Shown in pieces: positions 36,708 to 45,605 of a stretch of DNA of 64,000 nt (within the stretch, counting starts at the first letter, position 1; each line of letters begins with the position of its first letter). The stretch lies in NCBI RefSeq assembly GCF_018381315.1, contig NZ_JAGZSD010000006.1, positions 88,756 through 152,755 of the forward strand. The letters run 5' to 3'. A program made the translations under genes and the position numbers. The notes under the pieces were generated by a model. The model saw only the letters and a list, made by a program, of their open reading frames with translations. It ran no database searches and was not told the DNA's origin. The stretch comes from Anaerostipes sp. (lineage in GTDB: Bacteria > Bacillota > Clostridia > Lachnospirales > Lachnospiraceae).

Positions 36708-37889
36708 ATGCTTCAGGATTTTAACATATGTATGAATACCAAATTTGTGTTTGGACAAGATGCACAAAATCAAATTGGAAGTGAATTAAAGCAGATGGGC
36801 GTCAAAAAGGTCTTAATTCATCATGATAACGGCAGGTTTTTATATGACGGCGGCCTTTTGGAACAGATACAGAAGCAGCTTCTTAAAGAAGGCATTGAAA
36901 GCCTGGAGCTGGGAGGTGTCCAGCCCAATCCCAGATTAGCTCTCGTAAGAGAAGGGATACATCTTGCGAAAAAGGAACAGGTGGATATGGTACTTGCCAT
37001 CGGCGGGGGAAGTGTCATAGATTCTGCCAAAGCCATCAGCTTGGGAGCAGTGACAGATCTGGACGTCTGGGACTTTTTTACCGGGACAGAGGCTCCTGAA
37101 AGATCTCTGCCGACCGGCGTGATTTTGACCTGTCCGGCAACCGGAAGTGAATCCAGCGATGTGACCGTAATCAATCACGCAGAGCTTGGAAAGAAGCTTT
37201 TGGTCAGCAGTCCGGTTATACGTCCGGCAATAGCGTTTATGAATCCGGAACTGACCTGCTCACTGCCGCCATTTTTGACCGCATGCGGTGTGACAGATAT
37301 GTTCTCCCATGTGTGTGAGAGATATTTTGCGCCGGATTCAGAAATCGGTGTCATTGACCGTATGGCAGAAGGAATTTTGAAGACTCTTGTAGACATCGGT
37401 CCGAAAGTGCTGAAGGAACCAGACAGTTACGCTTACCGTGCTGAGATTATGTGGATTGGCTCTATTGCACATAATGATACAGTAGGCATCGGGCGGGTTC
37501 AGGATTGGGCAACCCATGAAATCGGGAATGAACTAAGTGCACTATATGACACGCCCCACGGTGCAACTCTTTCAATTATTATGGGATCCTGGATGAAATA
37601 TGTCTATACGGAGAAACCGGAACGGTTTGCACGGTATGCAAAAGAAGTATTCGGAGTGGAATGGACCGGGGATAATACATTGGAAGCAGCCTTTCAGGGA
37701 ATCTTAAAAACGGAAGAATACTTCCGAAGTATGGGAATGCCGGTGTCCTTTAAGGATTTCAGGATTCCTACAGATGAAGTGAATAAGATGCTGGACCAGA
37801 TCGCTTTTCGCGGGGAGGATGACAGCATCGGAGGTATAAAAAGACTGAACCGGGAGGACTGCCGCAGAATCTTTGAAGCGGCGTTCTGA
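36708..37889 (+). CDS. Iron-containing alcohol dehydrogenase (butanol dehydrogenase type)
   Basis: A 393-residue group III alcohol dehydrogenase. NAD(P) loop GGGSVIDSAKA; metal ligands in DMFSHVCER, DWATHEIGNEL and TPHG. The nearest named type is BDH-like NAD(P)H-dependent aldehyde reductase. It starts 3 bp after the HAD gene and so belongs to the salvage operon, where it could reduce a sugar aldehyde. A paralogue lies at 52296 in another sugar-phosphate locus. Confidence 0.88.
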   Translation: MLQDFNICMNTKFVFGQDAQNQIGSELKQMGVKKVLIHHDNGRFLYDGGLLEQIQKQLLKEGIESLELGGVQPNPRLALVREGIHLAKKEQVDMVLAIGGGSVIDSAKAISLGAVTDLDVWDFFTGTEAPERSLPTGVILTCPATGSESSDVTVINHAELGKKLLVSSPVIRPAIAFMNPELTCSLPPFLTACGVTDMFSHVCERYFAPDSEIGVIDRMAEGILKTLVDIGPKVLKEPDSYAYRAEIMWIGSIAHNDTVGIGRVQDWATHEIGNELSALYDTPHGATLSIIMGSWMKYVYTEKPERFARYAKEVFGVEWTGDNTLEAAFQGILKTEEYFRSMGMPVSFKDFRIPTDEVNKMLDQIAFRGEDDSIGGIKRLNREDCRRIFEAAF

Positions 37890-37916
37890 TTCCGGAAACG
37901 AGCGAGTGAGGGAGAC

Positions 37917-38828
37917 ATGAAAATACTAAATTTTGGTTCTTTAAATATTGATTATGTTTATGGTGTAAGCCATTTTGTAGAAAAGGGAGAGACTATTTCT
38001 TCCGATACACTTCAGGTATTTGCCGGAGGAAAGGGACTGAATCAGTCCATTGCGCTGAGCAGAGCCGGTGCAGATGTCTATCATGCGGGCGTCATTGGAG
38101 CTGATGGAATGTTTTTGGGAGAAATCCTTTGTGAAGCAGGGGTAGATACACGTTATCTGAAAATCAGCCAGGAGACCCGGACAGGCAATGCGGTGATTCA
38201 GAAAGACAGGGAAGGTGATAACTGCATTATTTTGTACGGGGGTGCTAATCAGGCAGTCACAAAGGAACTGGCGGATATGGTCCTTGAAAACTTTGAAAAG
38301 GGAGACTGGATGGTTCTTCAGAATGAGATCAGCGAAATTCCTTATCTTGTGGAAAAAGCCCATGAGAAAGGGATGCAGATTGTCCTGAATCCTTCTCCGA
38401 TGAATGAGAAAATTTTTGATATCAATTTAGATTATATAGACTGCTTTCTTCTGAATGAAGTGGAAGCCAGGGCTTTGCTCCAGTCAGACGGAGACAGCCA
38501 GATATTGTTAAAGCAGCTGAAAGAGCGGTTTTCCCATGCAGAAATTGTTCTTACACTTGGAGAAAAGGGTTCTATGTACGCAGGTGAACAGGGAATCGCA
38601 GAACAGTCAGCATACAAGGTTGATACAGTGGATACTACAGCGGCAGGGGATACATTTACCGGCTATTATACAGCCAGCCGCCTCCTGGGCAAGACAGTGG
38701 AGGAAGCACTTTATATGGCTGCCAGAGCATCGGCCATAGCGGTATCTAAAATGGGTGCGGCACCGTCCATTCCGGAAAGAGATCAGGTACTTGAGTTTGC
38801 CGCAGACCGGTCTTTCCAGTGGATGTAA
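37917..38828 (+). CDS. Ribokinase-like PfkB kinase
   Basis: A 303-residue kinase with NFGSLNIDYVY, AGGKGLNQSIALSRAG and DTTAAGDTFTG, the ribokinase pattern with catalytic Asp. It would turn ribose released by the two nucleoside hydrolases into ribose 5-phosphate. The PGGKG/AGGKG region resembles the kinase half of the LacI fusion at 28120. RBS GAGGGAG. Confidence 0.87.
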   Translation: MKILNFGSLNIDYVYGVSHFVEKGETISSDTLQVFAGGKGLNQSIALSRAGADVYHAGVIGADGMFLGEILCEAGVDTRYLKISQETRTGNAVIQKDREGDNCIILYGGANQAVTKELADMVLENFEKGDWMVLQNEISEIPYLVEKAHEKGMQIVLNPSPMNEKIFDINLDYIDCFLLNEVEARALLQSDGDSQILLKQLKERFSHAEIVLTLGEKGSMYAGEQGIAEQSAYKVDTVDTTAAGDTFTGYYTASRLLGKTVEEALYMAARASAIAVSKMGAAPSIPERDQVLEFAADRSFQWM

Positions 38829-38847
38829 CTATATAAGGAGGAACAAT

Positions 38848-39774
38848 ATGAAAACTAGAAACATTATCATTGACACAGATCCGGGCATCGATGATGCAGC
38901 GGCCATTGCGGTAATGCTTTCCGAACCTTCTCTGGACGTTAAGCTGATTGCAAGTGTGTCAGGAAACGTGGGGATTGAACACACCACAAACAATGCATTA
39001 AAGCTTCTGGCTTTTCTGGAGAAAGATGTACCGGTAGCCAAGGGGGCTGCGGCTCCGCTTTTAAGAGACAACAGGTTTGCAACCAATGCACACGGGAAGT
39101 CCGGTATGGGAGGATTTGAATTTCCTGAACCTAAAGAGGAACTGCTGCTGAAAGAGAATGCGGTGGTCAGTGAGTACCGGACACTGATGGACTGTAAAGA
39201 GAAGGTGACTTTTTTAACCCTGGGGCCTTTGACCAATATTGCACTGCTCATCTCTACATTTCCGGAAGTGAAAGAAAAAATAGAAGAGATCGTTATGATG
39301 GGCGGTTCCACGGAGAGAGGGAACATCGGAATTTATGGAGAATTCAATGTGAGCATTGATCCGGAAGCGGCAAAGATTGTTTTTCGTTCCGGTATCCCTA
39401 TAACAATGGTTGGACTGGATATCGGAAGAAAAGCCAGACTTACGGAAGGAGATTTGGAGGAACTTGAGAAAGGCGGAGCCACAGGAACAATGATCAGTTC
39501 TCTGTTCCGTTCTTACGACGGAGGACATGTGGAAGAAGGGGTGAAGATGTATGATCCGTCTGCCGCTATGTACCTGATGGAGCCGGAGCTGTTTGAGACG
39601 AGAGAGGCTTTTATTGATGTCGAGATATCCAGCCCGCTTACAATGGGAGCAACAGCAGTGGATTATGATGAAACTTTAGGCAGACCCAAAAATGCAGCTG
39701 TCTGCGTGGATGTGGATGTGGAACGTTTCCGCAGGCGCTATGTGCAGCGGGTTGCTGCAGCAGAACGAGAGTAA
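38848..39774 (+). CDS. Ribonucleoside hydrolase, second copy
   Basis: A 308-residue nucleoside hydrolase: DTDPGIDDAAAI calcium site, LGPLTNIALL, GEFNVSIDPEAA and a C-terminal YDPSAAMYL. It is only distantly similar to the enzyme at 35069, so the two may cut different nucleosides. ATG at 38848 follows AAGGAGG; an earlier in-frame start lies inside the kinase gene and is rejected. Confidence 0.9.
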   Translation: MKTRNIIIDTDPGIDDAAAIAVMLSEPSLDVKLIASVSGNVGIEHTTNNALKLLAFLEKDVPVAKGAAAPLLRDNRFATNAHGKSGMGGFEFPEPKEELLLKENAVVSEYRTLMDCKEKVTFLTLGPLTNIALLISTFPEVKEKIEEIVMMGGSTERGNIGIYGEFNVSIDPEAAKIVFRSGIPITMVGLDIGRKARLTEGDLEELEKGGATGTMISSLFRSYDGGHVEEGVKMYDPSAAMYLMEPELFETREAFIDVEISSPLTMGATAVDYDETLGRPKNAAVCVDVDVERFRRRYVQRVAAAERE

Positions 39775-39817
39775 CAAGATAATATAAAACACAAATTTGA
39801 AAGGTATGGTATAGGTA

Positions 39818-41254
39818 ATGTCCAATACAGATGAGAGAAAAACAACAGGAATCCCGGTGCCTGCAGAAGGAACCCCGGAATTCCAGACAATGAACAGAAT
39901 GGCAAAACGAGCAATCCCGCTGGTATTAATTATTTTTATTTTTGGAATTCTTGAGCAGCAGGCATTCGGAATGATCTTTGTAAATATCGGAAAGCAGCTG
40001 GGAACCCCGGAACTTGCATCGCTGATTACATCTCTTCCGGGTATCGCGCTTGGAATTGTATGTGTTATTTACGGATCGCTGGGTGACTTTGTATCCCTGA
40101 AAAAGATGACTCTGCTTGGCACTGTGGTGTTTGTGATCGGCTCTGCTATCGGATTTCTTCTTGGGCCGGTAAGCATCTGGGCGGTAGTAGCCGCACGTAT
40201 GCTTCAGTCCATCGGAGGACAGGTTGCAGGTTCCGTGTTCCTGGTTCTTGTATCTAAATATATTTCCCAGAAGGAAAGGGTAGTTTACTATGGAATCTTT
40301 GTTGCAGTCTTTCGGTTTTCGGCAGCTCTCGGTGTCGTTGCAGCCGGATATGTGACAAAAATCGACTGGCGCTGGATGTTTGCGATTCCGGTTATCTCTG
40401 TTGTATTTTTGCCGGCATTGGCGAAAAACCTGCCGGATGAACATGCAAAGGGTGCCAAGATCGACGGATGGGGCTTTACACTGATCGGAGCCTTTGCCGG
40501 TGCCATTACAATGTTCTTTACGGATATGAATCTGCTCTGGTCAGTTGCATCAGTTGTAACTTTGGCAGCATTTATTATTTACATTAACAAAGCAGAAGAT
40601 CCGATTATCACGCCGGCATTTTTAAAGAATCCAGCGTTTGTGGCAACCATGGTTGTTATCTTTGTAGGTTACTTTTTCAGCTACACACTGAATGCCGGTG
40701 TAAATGCAATCGGGCTTGAAGTGTTTGGTATTGACTCTGCACAGGTTTCCAATCTGCTTGTGTGGTCTATTCTTCTGGCAGCAGTTCTCGGTTTTGTGTG
40801 CGGACCGGTGATTAAAAAAATCGGCCGTTCTGCAGCCATTATTATGGCATTGGCGGCGATGGGAATCGGGCTGATCGCTATTGCATTTGCAATTCCTTAT
40901 GGAAAGATTGCAGCTCTTGCAGCGGCACCGTGTATCTACTATTTCGGTACATCATTCTTCTATTCTCCGATCGTAGATACGGCAACACTGACCGTTTCAC
41001 CGGAAGAGTCAGGCCGTGTGCTTGGAATCAATGACCTTGTACAGGCGATTACCGGATCTGTCGGTGTGGCAGTTTTCGGACAGATGATGTCAGCCGGTGT
41101 TATGTCAGGCGGAAGTATTACCGGTGTAAAAGCGGGGGCAGCTTCTACCTATGCAAATGTTTTTCTGATCGGCGGTATTGTAGTTCTTTCAGCATTGGTT
41201 ATCTTTATTTTGACAAAGAAGATGATATACAGCCGTTCCAGAAAAGACGGATAA
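39818..41254 (+). CDS. Major facilitator superfamily transporter
   Basis: A 478-residue permease with 12-14 hydrophobic helices starting near residue 33, after a polar N-terminal tail. GSLGDFVSLKK after helix 2 and RMLQSIGGQ are drug/proton antiporter (DHA2-like) features. It is 43 bp behind the second nucleoside hydrolase and ends at the strong terminator at 41269, so it is probably the last gene of the salvage operon; it may export the free base or a product. Substrate unproven. Confidence 0.8.
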   Translation: MSNTDERKTTGIPVPAEGTPEFQTMNRMAKRAIPLVLIIFIFGILEQQAFGMIFVNIGKQLGTPELASLITSLPGIALGIVCVIYGSLGDFVSLKKMTLLGTVVFVIGSAIGFLLGPVSIWAVVAARMLQSIGGQVAGSVFLVLVSKYISQKERVVYYGIFVAVFRFSAALGVVAAGYVTKIDWRWMFAIPVISVVFLPALAKNLPDEHAKGAKIDGWGFTLIGAFAGAITMFFTDMNLLWSVASVVTLAAFIIYINKAEDPIITPAFLKNPAFVATMVVIFVGYFFSYTLNAGVNAIGLEVFGIDSAQVSNLLVWSILLAAVLGFVCGPVIKKIGRSAAIIMALAAMGIGLIAIAFAIPYGKIAALAAAPCIYYFGTSFFYSPIVDTATLTVSPEESGRVLGINDLVQAITGSVGVAVFGQMMSAGVMSGGSITGVKAGAASTYANVFLIGGIVVLSALVIFILTKKMIYSRSRKDG

Positions 41255-41268
41255 ATAGATTCAGACAA

Positions 41269-41310
41269 ACAAGACAGGGATCCTCATGGGACCTGTCTTG
41301 TCTTTTATTT
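41269..41310 (+). terminator. Rho-independent terminator after the MFS gene
   Basis: ACAAGACAGG (41269-41278) pairs with CCTGTCTTGT (41292-41301), followed by a T-rich tract that runs into repeat R4. Confidence 0.8.
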
Positions 41311-41370
41311 CATAGGAAGATGCGTTCCATGAAATAAAAAGCACTCCGTGCAGGATGCGCACTTTGTTCC
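41303..41370. repeat. Intergenic hairpin repeat, copy R4 (internal-deletion form)
   Basis: TTTTATTTCATAGGAA pairs with TTCCATGAAATAAAA; then GCACTCCGTGCAGGATGCGC joins directly to ACTTTGTTCC. In R1 and R2 these two blocks are separated by about 100 bases. So R4 keeps both ends and lacks the middle. Confidence 0.7.
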
Positions 41371-41381
41371 TTATAACTTCT

Positions 41382-42239
41382 TTACAGTTCTAAATGACCG
41401 TTCCGGAATTTCAGAGGGGACAGCCCGGTCCGGCGTGAGAATGCATTGATAAAGCTGGCGCTTGAACTGTATCCCAGATATTCTGAGATGCTTTCTATAG
41501 TTTGGGCTGTAGTTTTCAGCATTGTCTTGGCCAGGTTAATTTTACAGACGGCTTCATATTCGATAGGGGAATAGCCTGTCTCAGCCTTAAACAGATGAGA
41601 AAAATAGTACGGACTTAAATTCACATGTCCGGAAATATCACGAAGTGTCAGATTCCTGCAGGGGTTATCACGGATAAACTGGATAGCCTTTGAAACAGCG
41701 GGAGAATTTGCTGCACCGGTTCCCGGAACCAAAAGTCTAAATTCCCGGATATGGCAGAGACAGCTGTAGATGACAGCTGACATCTGTGCGTCTGTCACTT
41801 CCTGTTCAAAACAGAGTTTTGTAACTAAAGAATTGGCGGAGTCATAGATTTGTCTGTGGTTGTCCAGTTTAAATAGGGGGCCTTTGTTTTGGGCGATCAG
41901 GTGCCTGGTGACGGGAACCGCATTGTTTCCGCAATAGTGCATGTAGATAAACTCGCAGGAATCACCAGAATAGTAAACATGGGGTTTTTCACCGTCGATT
42001 AATATGATGTCATTCTTTGCAGCAGTACAGCAGGTTCCTTCATACTCCAAATGAAAGGTGCCGTCCATGACATACAGCAGAAGAGGAAAATGGTTTCCCT
42101 GGCGCTGTATGCGGTAGCCCCGCCGGCAGTAAAAATGGCCGCAGTTAATAATATAGTAGAAATAATCGGTGAAGGTATCTGACGGTGCAAAGAAAAAGTA
42201 TTCTGAGTTTGGCAGTACGCCCGGCTCCCGGCATATCAT
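41382..42239 (-). CDS. AraC-family transcriptional regulator
   Basis: A 285-residue regulator: an N-terminal cupin-like ligand domain (about 20-150) and a C-terminal double HTH (about 185-280, LTLRDISGHVNLSPYYFSHLF and IESISEYLGYSSSASFINAF). It is divergent from the NanE-GRE-NanE operon at 42463 across 223 bp, so it is the likely activator, with a sugar as ligand by family precedent. RBS AAGGAGG before ATG at 42239. Confidence 0.88.
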   Translation of the reverse strand: MICREPGVLPNSEYFFFAPSDTFTDYFYYIINCGHFYCRRGYRIQRQGNHFPLLLYVMDGTFHLEYEGTCCTAAKNDIILIDGEKPHVYYSGDSCEFIYMHYCGNNAVPVTRHLIAQNKGPLFKLDNHRQIYDSANSLVTKLCFEQEVTDAQMSAVIYSCLCHIREFRLLVPGTGAANSPAVSKAIQFIRDNPCRNLTLRDISGHVNLSPYYFSHLFKAETGYSPIEYEAVCKINLAKTMLKTTAQTIESISEYLGYSSSASFINAFSRRTGLSPLKFRNGHLEL

Positions 42240-42362
42240 AAAATATCCTCCTTATAAGCTTGTCGTGTGAAGTTTTTTCTTTATTATAAAATGATCCTTT
42301 TTAAAAAGCAATTTGAATAAACTTTTTGACAAGACGAAACAGTGTGGATGCCAGCATACTGT

Positions 42363-42372
42363 GCTATGATAT
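42363..42372 (+). promoter_or_regulatory. Candidate -10 box of the NanE-GRE operon
   Basis: TATGAT at 42365-42370 has no good -35 box 17 bp upstream; a TTGACA lies 32 bp away at 42327. A weak -35 would fit activation by AraC. A stretch at 42421-42440 resembles part of the hairpin repeat. Confidence 0.35.
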
Positions 42373-42462
42373 CTTTAGATCAGAGAAGCAGAATGTTTTT
42401 GCTGATATTGTCAGCTGAAAGAGCAATCTTATGAAATAAAGAAGAAAAAGGAGAAAGAAATT

Positions 42463-43209
42463 ATGAAGACAGCAGACCCAAAGAAAAAGGCAATATTAGA
42501 ATCTATGAAAGGGCTGGTTGTATCCTGTCAGACACAGCCGGATGACCCGATCTACACAGAAGATATGGCGGTCAAGATGGCGGAAGCAGCGGCATGGGCA
42601 GGTGCTTCCGGAATCCGGGCGAATACTCCGAAACAGATCCGTGCCATCAAAGAAGCTGTGAATCTGCCGGTCATCGGTCTTTATAAGATCTGGAGAGAGG
42701 ATACGGATGTGTTTATCACTCCCACGCTGGAAGCCGCAAAGCAGGTATGGGAAGCAGGGGCTGAAATCATTGCCCTGGATTGTACAGAGCAAATGACAGA
42801 TAAAGGACGTCCGGCATGGGAGCTGCTTCCGGCGGTGAAGAAAGAAATACCGGAAGCTATAATTTTTGCAGATGTATCAAACTATGAGGAAGCCAGGCGG
42901 GCCGTAGAACTTGGAGCGGATATTGTGGCGCCGACTCTTTATGGGTACACAGAGGCAACTAAACACATTGAGGAGCCGGATTTAAGGGAGTTTGCCAGGA
43001 TGTGCCGCGACTTCGGAGAGGATGTCTATATGATGATGGAGGGGCATGTCTATACTCCGGATGATGCTGTGAAATGCCTGTATCTGGGGGCACATGCCGT
43101 TGTGGTCGGCAGTGCCATCACAAGGCCGCATTTAACGGCTAAGCGTTTTGTGGATCTGATTTCAGGATATCAGCAGAACTGGAGAGATGCTGAAAAGGCA
43201 AAACACTAG
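42463..43209 (+). CDS. NanE-like epimerase (N-acylglucosamine-6-P 2-epimerase family)
   Basis: A 248-residue TIM barrel of the NanE family: KGLVVSCQ start, GIRANTPKQI, VIGLYKI with the conserved Lys, TPTLEAAKQVWEAGAEIIALD, FADVSN and VVVGSAITRPHLTAKRF. The usual EGR is EGH (MMMEGHVYTPDD), so substrate contacts differ from classical NanE, which makes GlcNAc-6-P from ManNAc-6-P. It begins an operon with a glycyl radical enzyme and a second copy; no nanA or nanK is near. RBS AAAGGAG. Confidence 0.82.
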   Translation: MKTADPKKKAILESMKGLVVSCQTQPDDPIYTEDMAVKMAEAAAWAGASGIRANTPKQIRAIKEAVNLPVIGLYKIWREDTDVFITPTLEAAKQVWEAGAEIIALDCTEQMTDKGRPAWELLPAVKKEIPEAIIFADVSNYEEARRAVELGADIVAPTLYGYTEATKHIEEPDLREFARMCRDFGEDVYMMMEGHVYTPDDAVKCLYLGAHAVVVGSAITRPHLTAKRFVDLISGYQQNWRDAEKAKH

Positions 43210-43233
43210 CCGCTGCCGGAAGGAGGATATGGT

Positions 43234-45537
43234 ATGGTCAAATTTGACGTGGACGGGGCCCAGAATGTAGAAGTAAGTGTAAAGATTCCATGTGAGAAGT
43301 CTTTAAAAGAGCAGCTTGTAATCATGGAGGAATATACAAAGGTGCATAAAGCCTGTGCAGATGCCCCGAAGGAAGTACGGGAGGTGGAGTGCTTAAAGGT
43401 TTTATATCCGAGAATGTTCCGGAGCATAGAACCGGAGGATTTAATCGCGGGGAGGCTGGATTTTCTGCCGATCGGATTTGGATGTGTTACCTCGCTCGGC
43501 GGAGTGGGACATTACTGTGTATTTCATAAACTCAGGGAATTCCAGTCACAATTAACGGATGAATCAGAGAAAAAGCGGGTGGATATTCTGTACGATTACT
43601 GGCTGGAACACGACCTGAAAACAGTTTACTGCAGAGAGGTGCTCACGCAGGATACCATCGGACGGTTTATTGACTGTAATTATCCGCTCATAGCCACTGC
43701 AAGGCTTTCCGGAATGATGCTCGATTATCCGAAGCTTCTGGAAAAAGGGATCGGAGGCCTAAAAGAAGAAATTGAAGAAAAGAAAAAGTACAGCCCGGAC
43801 AACAGTTTTTATGAAGGAGCCCTGGGGTGTCTGAATATTTTTGTGAAATCTGCAGAATATCTTTGTGAGATGGCAAAAAAGCAAATGAAATCCTGTGATC
43901 CGGGACGCAGAGACGAACTTGAAACTATGTGCAGATCATTAAAGAAGATCCAGACGGAGAAACCGGAAACCTTCCACGAAGCACTGCAGCTGGTCTGGCT
44001 GTATGCACTGCTTTCCGGAGTCATCAACTACGGCCGCCTGGATGACTATCTGGGCCCGTATCTTGCCGCGGACCTAAAAAACAACAGGATTACCGAGGAA
44101 GAGGCCTACCGTTATGTCCATTCCCTGTGGACCATGATCGAAAACAGGAGGACCACAGTCAACGGAAGGATCATCGTAGGAGGAAGAGGGCGGAAACACC
44201 CCGAGGAGGCAGACCGGTTTCTGCATCTTGCCATGAAGGCAGCAAAGAACTGCCGCTATGTGGAACCGCAGTTTACGCTTCGGCTGGATAAGGATACTTC
44301 TGATGAAATTTGGAATGAAGCCCTGGATGCCCTTGGAGCCGGAGCAACTTACCCTACTCTTTATAATGATGATGTAAATGTGCCGGCTGTATCTTACGGA
44401 ATGCGCGTGGATGAGAAAACGGCGGAACAGTATGTGCCCTTTGGATGCACAGAATATGTTATTCAGGGACAGAGCACCGGTACTCCCAATGTCTGCATCA
44501 ATCTTTTAAAGATTTTGAATATTTTTATGAATGAAGGTATAGATCCTATGGACGGTAAAGATAAATCCGGAGGATTTCCATTAAAAAAACTGGAGGAATA
44601 CCAATGCTTTGAAGATTTCTATAAAGGCTATCAAGGATTTCTTGATTATTATCTGGATCTGTCCGTGCAGGCACAGTATCACTCCTATGACGTTATGAAC
44701 CGGCAGGTATCCTTTTTGTTTACCAGCATTCTGACCGATGACTGCCTGAAGCGGGGAAAGGCTCTTCTGGACGGCGGAGTCCGCTATCTGGGAGGGACAA
44801 ATGAGATTTACGGCAGTATCAATGCTTCAGATTCCCTTTGGGCAGTAAAGCATCTGGTCTATGATACGAAAAAATATACATTGAAGGAGCTGCACCAGGC
44901 AGTTCTGCACAATTTTGAAGGATATGAAGCTGTCAGAAAAGACTGTCTGGCATGTGATAAATATGGGAATGATCTGGATACAGCCGACGGCATGGCAAAT
45001 GATCTGTACGAATTTGTGGCAAAAGGAGTGCGGGATCGTGGTATCAGGCAGGGAATGCAGTATTTTCTCGTCGTGATCAGCAATAATCAGTTAAATACTG
45101 AGTGGGGAAACCAGACGGCGGCCTCGCCGGACGGGCGGCTGTCCGGGATGTATATGAATCCTGCAAACAATCCGCAGGGAGGTGCGGATAAGAACGGTCC
45201 CACTGCACTTTTAAACTCCCTTTCCAAATTTGACGCCAAGTATCATGGAGGTTCTGTGCAGAATATAAAGTTTTCGCCGTCCATGTTCAGGGAGAACCGT
45301 GAGATTATCAAACAGCTGATGAAAACATATTTTAAAAAAGGAGGCTGTCATCTGATGGTGACGGTAGTGGATAAGGCTGAGCTTGAGGATGCTGTAAAGC
45401 ATCCGGAAAAGTACCCGAATCTGATTGTGAGAGTCAGCGGTTTTTCAGCAGTATTTGTCAACTTGGCTCCCAATGTACAGCAGGAGCTTTTGAGCAGATC
45501 CACTTATGACGAGGAAAGGTTCGGGATAAGGGAATGA
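43234..45537 (+). CDS. Glycyl radical enzyme of the pyruvate formate-lyase superfamily
   Basis: A 767-residue glycyl radical enzyme. The radical Gly lies in RVSGFSAVF near the C terminus. The active-site loop is FGCTEYV, with a Cys followed two residues later by Glu; C-x-E is the pattern of dehydratases and lyases such as CutC and diol dehydratase rather than PFL (CC). So a 1,2-elimination on a polyol or amino alcohol is predicted. It lies between two NanE copies, 24 bp after the first. No radical-SAM activating enzyme, which such enzymes need, is encoded anywhere in the window. Substrate unknown. RBS AAGGAGG. Confidence 0.87.
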   Translation: MVKFDVDGAQNVEVSVKIPCEKSLKEQLVIMEEYTKVHKACADAPKEVREVECLKVLYPRMFRSIEPEDLIAGRLDFLPIGFGCVTSLGGVGHYCVFHKLREFQSQLTDESEKKRVDILYDYWLEHDLKTVYCREVLTQDTIGRFIDCNYPLIATARLSGMMLDYPKLLEKGIGGLKEEIEEKKKYSPDNSFYEGALGCLNIFVKSAEYLCEMAKKQMKSCDPGRRDELETMCRSLKKIQTEKPETFHEALQLVWLYALLSGVINYGRLDDYLGPYLAADLKNNRITEEEAYRYVHSLWTMIENRRTTVNGRIIVGGRGRKHPEEADRFLHLAMKAAKNCRYVEPQFTLRLDKDTSDEIWNEALDALGAGATYPTLYNDDVNVPAVSYGMRVDEKTAEQYVPFGCTEYVIQGQSTGTPNVCINLLKILNIFMNEGIDPMDGKDKSGGFPLKKLEEYQCFEDFYKGYQGFLDYYLDLSVQAQYHSYDVMNRQVSFLFTSILTDDCLKRGKALLDGGVRYLGGTNEIYGSINASDSLWAVKHLVYDTKKYTLKELHQAVLHNFEGYEAVRKDCLACDKYGNDLDTADGMANDLYEFVAKGVRDRGIRQGMQYFLVVISNNQLNTEWGNQTAASPDGRLSGMYMNPANNPQGGADKNGPTALLNSLSKFDAKYHGGSVQNIKFSPSMFRENREIIKQLMKTYFKKGGCHLMVTVVDKAELEDAVKHPEKYPNLIVRVSGFSAVFVNLAPNVQQELLSRSTYDEERFGIRE

Positions 45538-45605
45538 AACTTGCCCGATAATATGTTATGATACCTTTACGGAATAAAATCAGGCAACGAAAAGGAGAAA
45601 ATAAC

